Assembly (NCBI RefSeq): GCF_001590725.1
Contig: NZ_LQXR01000003.1
Span: forward strand, 86,645-150,644
Length of the DNA stretch: 64,000 nucleotides
Direction of reading: 5' to 3'
Source: Snodgrassella sp. CFCC 13594
GTDB taxonomy: Bacteria > Pseudomonadota > Gammaproteobacteria > Burkholderiales > Neisseriaceae
Of the stretch, positions 58,183-64,000 are shown piece by piece. Position numbers and translations under genes: made by a program. The notes beneath the pieces are model-generated. The model was not told where the DNA came from. It was given only the letters and a program-made list of their open reading frames with translations, and did not search any database. Positions within the stretch are counted from its first letter, which is position 1; each line of letters opens with the position of its first letter.

Positions 58183-59526
58183 GTGACAATGGTGCCCATA
58201 CTGAAACCCACTAAACGTTTATTATGGTTGTGGACAATGGTGTGTGCAGCAACGGCTGTATTATTGTTATGGCCGGGGCTGGATAATGCGTTGCTCCGAT
58301 ATGGTGTGATGGTGGTTGCTGGTTTTTTATTGGTGCTGGTGCTGGCTGATGCATTGCGTTCACCCAATCTGGGCCAAATTAACTGGCAACGGCAGTTGCC
58401 CAGCCAATTGATTCAAGGCCAACCGGCACGCATTACGTTAACGTTGCAGCTTGGGCAAAGTCCATACTGGCGGCGGTCTCGCCAATTGGTGGTGGTGGAC
58501 CGATTCCCTGAATTTTGGTCGAGCGAGTCTGCATGCCAAACCGTACAAACACGGCCTGGTATGAAAATGCAAATAAGCTATGACGCCACACCACACCAAC
58601 GCGGCTTGGCCGTATTTGGCGCAATAGAGTATTGGATTCCATCATTTTTGGGGTTTTGGCTCCAGCGCCATTGGTTTTCAGGCAGCCAGTCTATCAAGGT
58701 GCTACCTGATTTTTCTCGTATTCTGGGTGAGCAGTTTATTGGTTTACAAAAATGGTTGCAGTGGGTGGGTGCCAAGCCTATGCGTCATCAAGGCCAAGGC
58801 AGCACTTTTCATCAATTGCGAGAATACCGCGATGGCGATGACATTCGGCACATAGATTGGAAGGCCAGTGATCGACTCAACCGTATGGTGGTGCGCAGCT
58901 ATGCGCAAGAGCAAGATCACCAAGTGGTTTTTCTGCTGGATTGTGGACGCAATATGCGCGCTCTCAGTGCGGGGTTTAGCCATTTTGACCATGCATTACA
59001 AGCCATGCTGATGCTTTCATATACGGCATTGAAACAAGGTGATGCCGTGGGTTTACACACCTTTGCCCATGATGAGCCAAGGCACGTGGCTCCGCGTAAA
59101 AATCTCATGCAGCTGGGCCATTTGGTGCAAGGTATTTATGACGTGATGCCGTCGTCCCACGCGCCAGATTGGGGTCAAGTCGTGGATGCTGTTTTGCACA
59201 TGCAGCAAAGGCGCAGTTTGGTGGTGGTACTCACTCAATTGCAGGCCAGTGACGAAACTGAATTGACCCGGCAGCTCAAACGCTTACAAAATCGGCATCA
59301 TGTGGTTTTGGCCAGTTTGTTACCGGCAGATCAAAATCATGTTTTGGTGCAGCCTGTGGCACACACGCAGCAAGCCGATCGTTATTTTGCGGCTTGGCGG
59401 CAGCAGCAGCAATTGGATAAATTGATACAGGTTTTGTCGGCGCAGAAGCTTGGTGTGGTTTATGCGTCCACACAAGCTTTAAGTAGCCGCTTGATTAATC
59501 GCTATTTGGCTTGGCGTATCCGCTAA
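58183..59526 (+). CDS. DUF58 protein (von Willebrand A-like)
   Basis: Two N-terminal helices (LLWLWTMVCAATAVLLLW and YGVMVVAGFLLVLVLADAL) are followed by a domain with FHQLREYRDGDDIRHIDWKASDR, the DUF58 hallmark, and a vWA-like segment DHQVVFLLDCGRNMRAL with a MIDAS-like Asp but Cys-Gly in place of DxSxS. It is 447 residues. The start is GTG 58183 or ATG 58189; the GTG follows the moxR stop with no gap. Partner of MoxR in many bacteria. Last gene of the six-gene operon. Confidence 0.85.
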   Translation: MTMVPILKPTKRLLWLWTMVCAATAVLLLWPGLDNALLRYGVMVVAGFLLVLVLADALRSPNLGQINWQRQLPSQLIQGQPARITLTLQLGQSPYWRRSRQLVVVDRFPEFWSSESACQTVQTRPGMKMQISYDATPHQRGLAVFGAIEYWIPSFLGFWLQRHWFSGSQSIKVLPDFSRILGEQFIGLQKWLQWVGAKPMRHQGQGSTFHQLREYRDGDDIRHIDWKASDRLNRMVVRSYAQEQDHQVVFLLDCGRNMRALSAGFSHFDHALQAMLMLSYTALKQGDAVGLHTFAHDEPRHVAPRKNLMQLGHLVQGIYDVMPSSHAPDWGQVVDAVLHMQQRRSLVVVLTQLQASDETELTRQLKRLQNRHHVVLASLLPADQNHVLVQPVAHTQQADRYFAAWRQQQQLDKLIQVLSAQKLGVVYASTQALSSRLINRYLAWRIR

Positions 59527-59649
59527 TTCGGGCGAATTCATGGGTTTTGCCTGCATCAATATTTTGTTGATAAAGTGTTGAGGAATCAGGCTTGAAAACC
59601 CACGCAAACCGAAAATAGTAGAGGTTGATTCAAAGTTGTTGTGGGATTG

Positions 59650-59687
59650 ATTCAAATAATTGATTGAGTTAATTATTTGAATAATTT
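59650..59687. terminator. AT-rich terminator between DUF58 and the acyl-AMP ligase
   Basis: ATTCAAATAATT (59650-59661), nine-base loop, AATTATTTGAAT (59671-59682), then AATTTTT. A perfect 12 bp stem between convergent genes. Confidence 0.6.
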
Positions 59688-59705
59688 TTCAAAAAAACGC
59701 CTATT

Positions 59706-61301
59706 TCACTCATGGGTGCGCTGATGGTATGCCTCTAAAATTTTGGCCCTCACTAATTTTCCCGACGAAGTTCGTGCGATTTCGCTAGGATGAATCCAAT
59801 CAATGGTGCAAGCAATACCAAATGAATTGGATATTTCCGCGATGATTTTTTGGCTGATTGCTTGCTTGGTCTCCATCAATGGAGCGGTTGCTAAAATCAG
59901 CAATGTATCTAGTTCTGTTTCTAAGTTGGGATGGCTAATGGCGATAATCTGGATACTATATTCACTACATATGGCCTTTAGCTGCCACTCTATGGCAGGC
60001 AAAGAAAAATTTTGACCATTGATGATTATGATGTCTTTAGCTCTTCCGAGAATAAATAAATGATTGTCTTTTAAAAAACCGATGTCGCCTGTTGGGATAA
60101 CATGATTGTTCGTCAATGGATGTTGAGTTGGTTGAGTAGCCAAACTGGGTCCCTTAAGCAAGATTTCACCCACTTCTACGTCTTCAATTAAAGGCGCTTT
60201 CATACAGGGATGAATGGATAGCTCGAAATTGGATAAAACCATACCACTGGATACTATTTTTTCATTTTTGCCGTTAATATTGATTTCTATGGCGTAAGGA
60301 TCATGGTTATCCGGGGTTAGGGAAACCGCCAAAGTTGCCTCCGCTAAACCATAGCTGGGTTTGAACGAGTTGAATTTAAAGCCTGTTGGTGCCATGGTTG
60401 CTGCAAATTTTTTCAAATTAGCCCAATGAACCATATCGGCTCCAATACCCGCAATGCGCAGATTGGATAAGTCTAAAGTTTGAATGGTGCGACAACGCAA
60501 CATGGCGAGCATGTAGGCGAACTCTGGTGCATAAGTGATCGTGCTTTTTTGAGTGGACATCAATTCAAGCCATAAACTGGGTTTCCGCGCAAATGAGGAT
60601 GGAGATATGTAATCAATACTGATGCCAGCAGCCAATGGTGCCAGCATGAACCCCAAAAATCCCATATCATGGTAAAAAGGCAGCCAAGAGAATGCCTTAT
60701 CTTTGTCAGTGACACGAATACCCTCTGTTAATATTGCATTGATATTGGCATGAGCTGCTGCATGGGAAATATACAAGGGCTTAGGATGGGTTGTTGTGCC
60801 CGATGTAAACTGAATGTATGCAGGATAATTGTTAGTATCCTGATACGGTGTTGTTGTTGAATCTCTTCTTTCTGCGCTAAAGGCTGTAATGTTTTCGTAA
60901 GATGCAATGCTCAATGATGCAAATTCGGTTGAATGTGTTAAGGCTGACAATAATTTTTCTGGGCACACTAGAAAATCAACATTAGCTGAATTGACCATCT
61001 GTCTGATGGTTTTAATATATTTGTCGATCCCACCGTAGCTCAATTTAAACGGCAATATACAAGGGATAACCCCGATGATTTGACAAGCAAAAAATAAGCA
61101 GACGAATTCCTTTCGGGTTTCCGCAATTAAACCTAGAGTGTCACCTGCACATAGTTTGTATTTTGATTTCAGGCAACCCGCCATTGCCATTGCCAGCGCA
61201 TGCAGCTCCTGATAAGTGCTGATTGATGTGGATTCGCCGTTGGTATTAAAAAATTGTATTATATTGTTGTTTTTCTTGTCTAAAATTTGTACAATATTCA
61301 T
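59706..61301 (-). CDS. Fatty-acyl-AMP ligase-like adenylate-forming enzyme
   Basis: ANL-superfamily enzyme expected to adenylate a carboxylic acid. Core motifs: P-loop QFTSGTTTHPKPLY (His replaces the usual Gly-Ser), FSWLPFYHDMGFLGFML, YGLAEATLAVSL (A5), VGEILLKGPSLA, TGDIGFLKDNHLFILGRAKDIIIINGQNFSLPAIE (A7-A8) and SSGKLVRAKILEAY with the A10 lysine. The YHDMG and GPSLA context and absence of a CoA-binding pattern favour FAAL enzymes, which load acyl groups onto a carrier protein. It is 531 residues, a little short for FAAL. A DUS lies near 61165. Base composition is AT-richer than upstream genes. Divergent from a GNAT gene by 154 bases. No carrier protein is encoded in the window. Confidence 0.75.
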   Translation of the reverse strand: MNIVQILDKKNNNIIQFFNTNGESTSISTYQELHALAMAMAGCLKSKYKLCAGDTLGLIAETRKEFVCLFFACQIIGVIPCILPFKLSYGGIDKYIKTIRQMVNSANVDFLVCPEKLLSALTHSTEFASLSIASYENITAFSAERRDSTTTPYQDTNNYPAYIQFTSGTTTHPKPLYISHAAAHANINAILTEGIRVTDKDKAFSWLPFYHDMGFLGFMLAPLAAGISIDYISPSSFARKPSLWLELMSTQKSTITYAPEFAYMLAMLRCRTIQTLDLSNLRIAGIGADMVHWANLKKFAATMAPTGFKFNSFKPSYGLAEATLAVSLTPDNHDPYAIEININGKNEKIVSSGMVLSNFELSIHPCMKAPLIEDVEVGEILLKGPSLATQPTQHPLTNNHVIPTGDIGFLKDNHLFILGRAKDIIIINGQNFSLPAIEWQLKAICSEYSIQIIAISHPNLETELDTLLILATAPLMETKQAISQKIIAEISNSFGIACTIDWIHPSEIARTSSGKLVRAKILEAYHQRTHE

Positions 61302-61455
61302 TATGAATTAATATTCTTTTATTTTATGTTAATGAGGTTAGCAATTTAATTAAGATGGATTTTTATAAAAAAATAAACATAAAATAGCTAATAAATCAAA
61401 ATTTTGAATTACCCACTCACAAAAAGCCAATATTAATATTAAGGGATCGTAAAAA

Positions 61456-62037
61456 ATGCAACGTGGTGTGCCAATTCACCTTGAAACCAATGGGTTTTTA
61501 GTTAGAAGTTTGACACCAGCAGATGCTTCAGTCCGCTTGGTGCAATGGTTCCAAAGTCCGCAAATGACCAAGGGCTTAAATATACCAAATATAAAATTTG
61601 ATTTGGAAAAACTGGCTCAATTTATTGCTGATTTTGATAACTTGACTAAATATTTAGTGGGTATATTCGATAAAAAAAATAACCTTTTGATCGGTTTTTA
61701 TTCTTTGGATGTGAATTTGGTTCACCGTACCGGTAATATCACTGCAGCCATTACTGAATCTGATTACGAAGGCAGAAAAATTTTCTGGCTCACTATCGAT
61801 GCTTTTTTAGATCATATTTTTCTCTATACTGTGATTGAGAAGGTGACTGCCCGAGTCTTATCTTGCAATAGACGCATGCTGTTTAATTTTATTAATAATC
61901 CAAGGTTTGTGTTAGAGGCGCGTTTGTATCAAGAGTGCGTAGCACTTACCGGTGGGCGAGTAGATGTATTGCTGTTTGTCACATTTAAAAACCAAAATTT
62001 ATTGAAGTTTGCTGGCAAATCTATGTTAAATGCCTAA
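61456..62037 (+). CDS. GNAT-family acyltransferase (RimJ/RimL-like)
   Basis: 193-residue protein with a GNAT-like order: FLVRSLTPADASVRLVQWFQSP at the start, FDKKNNLLIGFYSLDVNLVHRTGNI for strands 3-4, ESDYEGRKIFWLTIDAFLDHIF where the acyl-CoA or acyl-carrier loop and helix 3 would be, and IEKVTARVLSCNRRMLFNFINNPRFV. The usual RxxGxG/A loop is poorly kept (DYEGRK), so donor specificity is uncertain. AT-rich, unlike the housekeeping genes of the window. AAGGGA is ten bases from the ATG, slightly long. It lies between a divergent acyl-AMP ligase and an autotransporter, with 48 bases to the latter, so it may be cotranscribed with it. Confidence 0.6.
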   Translation: MQRGVPIHLETNGFLVRSLTPADASVRLVQWFQSPQMTKGLNIPNIKFDLEKLAQFIADFDNLTKYLVGIFDKKNNLLIGFYSLDVNLVHRTGNITAAITESDYEGRKIFWLTIDAFLDHIFLYTVIEKVTARVLSCNRRMLFNFINNPRFVLEARLYQECVALTGGRVDVLLFVTFKNQNLLKFAGKSMLNA

Positions 62038-62085
62038 ATATTAAAAATAATATAACTAAATAAATAGTGATAAGGAAATACAACA

Positions 62086-64000
62086 ATGAAATTTCAAAAA
62101 GGGCAAATTTGTATTGCTGTTGGTATGGCTATCACGGCGATGCCTTCGGTGGCAGCTTCAACTTGGAACGGTTCAAATGGCTCTGACTATTTTAATCAGG
62201 CAAATTGGAGTGATGATGGCAATACTGCGACCTCAGGTAGTCGATATATTCTTGATGGGACAGCGAACGCAGCCTTAAATTCTGGTAACTCAGAGAGCAT
62301 ATCATTTTTGCAGGTTGGGGGAAGCAATCACTCTGCTACTCTTGATATAAGCAATACCAATGCTGATGGAAGCCTATCTGTCACAGATAAAAATAATGAG
62401 GGCAATGCAGTTTTAATTGGCGTGGGCGATAACGCGTATGGCAAGGTTACATTAAATCAACCGGGCGATATATCAAATTATGCTCCATTTTCTGTTGATA
62501 TTTCAGGGGGCAGTTCGATTATTGGTTCTGGCAGTGGTAGCTATGGGGAGCTGAATATATTGAGTTCAGGGAAAAAAACCGAAAATCAATATATGGGGGG
62601 CCAAGCTGGGTGGAGTCAAAACTATGGTGGGGTTATTGGTGAAAATAATGGTACGGGCGTAGTCAATGTAGATGGAGGTTCAATTGCTTTTGGCACAATG
62701 CCCTCGGGGGGCGGTAGTGATCCCACGCTTTATTTAGGCAGTGGTACTGGAGGTACAGGTACCATTAATGTTCTTGGCGGGGGCAAACTTGCATACAATC
62801 CATATGATATGCCTGGCAGTGCAGGCGGGGTCATTTTGGGAAATGATGGTGGAATAGGCGTTTTGAATATTTCTGGGCTCAGCGCTGATGGTCAGGAGGT
62901 TAGCCGCGGTAAAATATCCGGTTCCTTGATCATTGGGCAAGGTGAAGGCAGTTCGGGGGCGATTAATATCACCGATAATGGTAGTTTAGTTTCTTCATGG
63001 AGTAATGATGATGGTAGTCAGCAAACTGCTCTGGGGATTAAGGGTGGCAATGGTACTGTTTCTGTATCTGGAGAACAGGCCAGATGGTTGGTTGGCGGTT
63101 ATGTAGTTGGCTCTCCCAGTAACCCAAATGGTAATGGTATTTTAAATGTGGGCGCATCATCTGATGGTGGGCAAACAGGTATTGGGTCGGTGACTATTTC
63201 TAATCAAGGGCAATTGGTTGTCGGTTCCTTTTACTATTCCAGTTTTTATGATAGCAATACGGGTAAATCTTACCAGGGTGTTCTGAATGAAGATTCTATT
63301 GCCCCTTCTGGTAAGATACAACTCTCAAACCTCACAGACACAAATACCCAGGGTACGTTGAATATTGGTGGTGCTGAGCATGCTAGCGCCACGGCACCAG
63401 GTGAGGTGTTGGCTGATGAGGTCAATTTTGGTTCAGGCAATGCAGCCGTGGTTTTTAACCATACAGATACTTCTGGTGATTACCAATTTGATAAAGATTT
63501 TTCCTACTATTTGCCCGATATGAGTCAAGGCTCGATTGATTACGAGCAGTCAGATGATAATGGTATTTCTAGCAATCAGATCAAGCTTGATAAAAATACA
63601 CAAACGGATCACATCAAATTGGTGAGCAGCACCGAAGGTAAAGGCACTATCAAACAATTATCGGGTGTCACAGTGCTAGGGCAAAACCAGACAGCATTTA
63701 CCGGAGAGACCATCATTAATGGTGGGGCCTTGGTATTGCGCAATGGACAATTGGGTGGAACAGCCACCATTCAATCGAATCAGTCAGGTGTAGCTTATCT
63801 TGCTGTCGACGGTAATACTGCTGCATTTGAAGGCACAGTAAATATCAAAAATGGCAACAGTATATTGACTGGGAATGGAACCGTAGGCTCTGTTATTTCA
63901 ACTAATGGCGGTACCATTTCACCTGGACTGAGTTTTGGTGATGATATGGGTACCTTAACCATAGCAGGTAACTATTCCGCCAATAATGCGCGATTGTTGG
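62086..64000 (+). CDS. Autotransporter (type V secretion), N-terminal passenger part, runs off the window
   Basis: The reading frame is open from ATG 62086 (after AAGGAAA) to the window end, 638 codons. The signal peptide MKFQKGQICIAVGMAITAMPSVAA precedes STWNGSNGSDYFNQANWSDDG. The passenger is rich in Gly, Ser, Asn and Thr. It repeats a motif of the type GxxGVxNVxGGS...LGxGxGGTGTINV (GTGVVNVDGGS, GGTGTINVLGGG, GGIGVLNISG, GSSGAINITDNGS), the pattern of right-handed beta-helix passengers. Near the end, NGGTISPGLSFGDDMGTLTIAGNY is the classical segment preceding the beta-barrel, which would lie beyond the edge. Likely an adhesin or other surface protein; no catalytic domain is visible. Confidence 0.85.
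   Translation, partial: MKFQKGQICIAVGMAITAMPSVAASTWNGSNGSDYFNQANWSDDGNTATSGSRYILDGTANAALNSGNSESISFLQVGGSNHSATLDISNTNADGSLSVTDKNNEGNAVLIGVGDNAYGKVTLNQPGDISNYAPFSVDISGGSSIIGSGSGSYGELNILSSGKKTENQYMGGQAGWSQNYGGVIGENNGTGVVNVDGGSIAFGTMPSGGGSDPTLYLGSGTGGTGTINVLGGGKLAYNPYDMPGSAGGVILGNDGGIGVLNISGLSADGQEVSRGKISGSLIIGQGEGSSGAINITDNGSLVSSWSNDDGSQQTALGIKGGNGTVSVSGEQARWLVGGYVVGSPSNPNGNGILNVGASSDGGQTGIGSVTISNQGQLVVGSFYYSSFYDSNTGKSYQGVLNEDSIAPSGKIQLSNLTDTNTQGTLNIGGAEHASATAPGEVLADEVNFGSGNAAVVFNHTDTSGDYQFDKDFSYYLPDMSQGSIDYEQSDDNGISSNQIKLDKNTQTDHIKLVSSTEGKGTIKQLSGVTVLGQNQTAFTGETIINGGALVLRNGQLGGTATIQSNQSGVAYLAVDGNTAAFEGTVNIKNGNSILTGNGTVGSVISTNGGTISPGLSFGDDMGTLTIAGNYSANNARLL

Noticed and set aside
61429..61440. 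Palindrome AATATTAATATT upstream of the GNAT gene as an operator
   Set aside because: Such AT palindromes are expected by chance in this AT-rich intergenic region; no second copy was seen.

Overview
This window is about 64 kb of a Gram-negative chromosome. It most probably comes from the family Neisseriaceae (Betaproteobacteria). Two observations point there. First, the 12-mer AGGCTGCCTGAA, or its 9-11 base core, occurs more than two dozen times on both strands, singly inside genes and as inverted pairs forming terminators. From memory it matches the 'AG-simDUS' dialect of the Neisseriaceae DNA uptake sequence. Second, the gene set fits: LtgA/Slt lipoprotein, Trk potassium system, Lol, SecDF, class I fumarase and an autotransporter. 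A complete cytochrome bo3 operon argues against Neisseria itself and for a relative such as the Simonsiella, Vitreoscilla or Snodgrassella group. I cannot name the species. No rRNA, tRNA, CRISPR array, insertion sequence or prophage was recognised.

Layout. 1-6.8 kb (minus): start of nrdA, the transporter yajR and cyoABCDE. 7.4-11.2 kb (plus): lolC-lolD and recD. 11.3-16.8 kb (minus): yajC-secD-secF, radC, rarA. 16.9-21.5 kb (plus): a small lipoprotein, thrC and a speC/speF-type ornithine decarboxylase. 22-28.1 kb (minus): an MHS transporter, the ilvI-ilvH-ilvC branched-chain operon and a DAHP-synthase-like protein that has lost its catalytic motifs. 28.4-36.3 kb (plus): a five-gene export operon (HlyD-type adaptor, RbbA, YhhJ, outer-membrane factor lipoprotein, patatin-like lipoprotein). 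36.4-41.9 kb (minus): cysteine hydrolase, lytic transglycosylase, trkH, trkA. 42.1-48.4 kb (plus): fumarase, clpB behind a sigma-32-like promoter, a secreted ParB/Srx-fold protein and an HDAC-family deacetylase. 49-52.4 kb (minus): an extended IF-1 preceded by an uncatalogued 23-residue ORF, then nfeD-qmcA and rlmB. 52.5-59.5 kb (plus): a tightly packed RDD, SpoIIM, DUF4129, DUF4350, MoxR, DUF58 operon. 59.7-64 kb: an AT-richer accessory block with a fatty-acyl-AMP-ligase-like gene divergent from a GNAT acyltransferase, followed by a large autotransporter cut by the window edge.

Five genes (secF, rbbA, the outer-membrane factor, clpB, nfeD) are interrupted by seven single-base indels. Most are a missing base in a short homopolymer, and two of the affected genes are core functions. 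Residual sequencing error is more likely than gene decay, so each is annotated here as one locus.

The least understood parts are the acyl-ligase/acyltransferase/autotransporter block, the MoxR/SpoIIM operon, the 23-codon ORF before IF-1, the DAHP-synthase-like pseudoenzyme, and the RbbA exporter carrying a patatin lipase.
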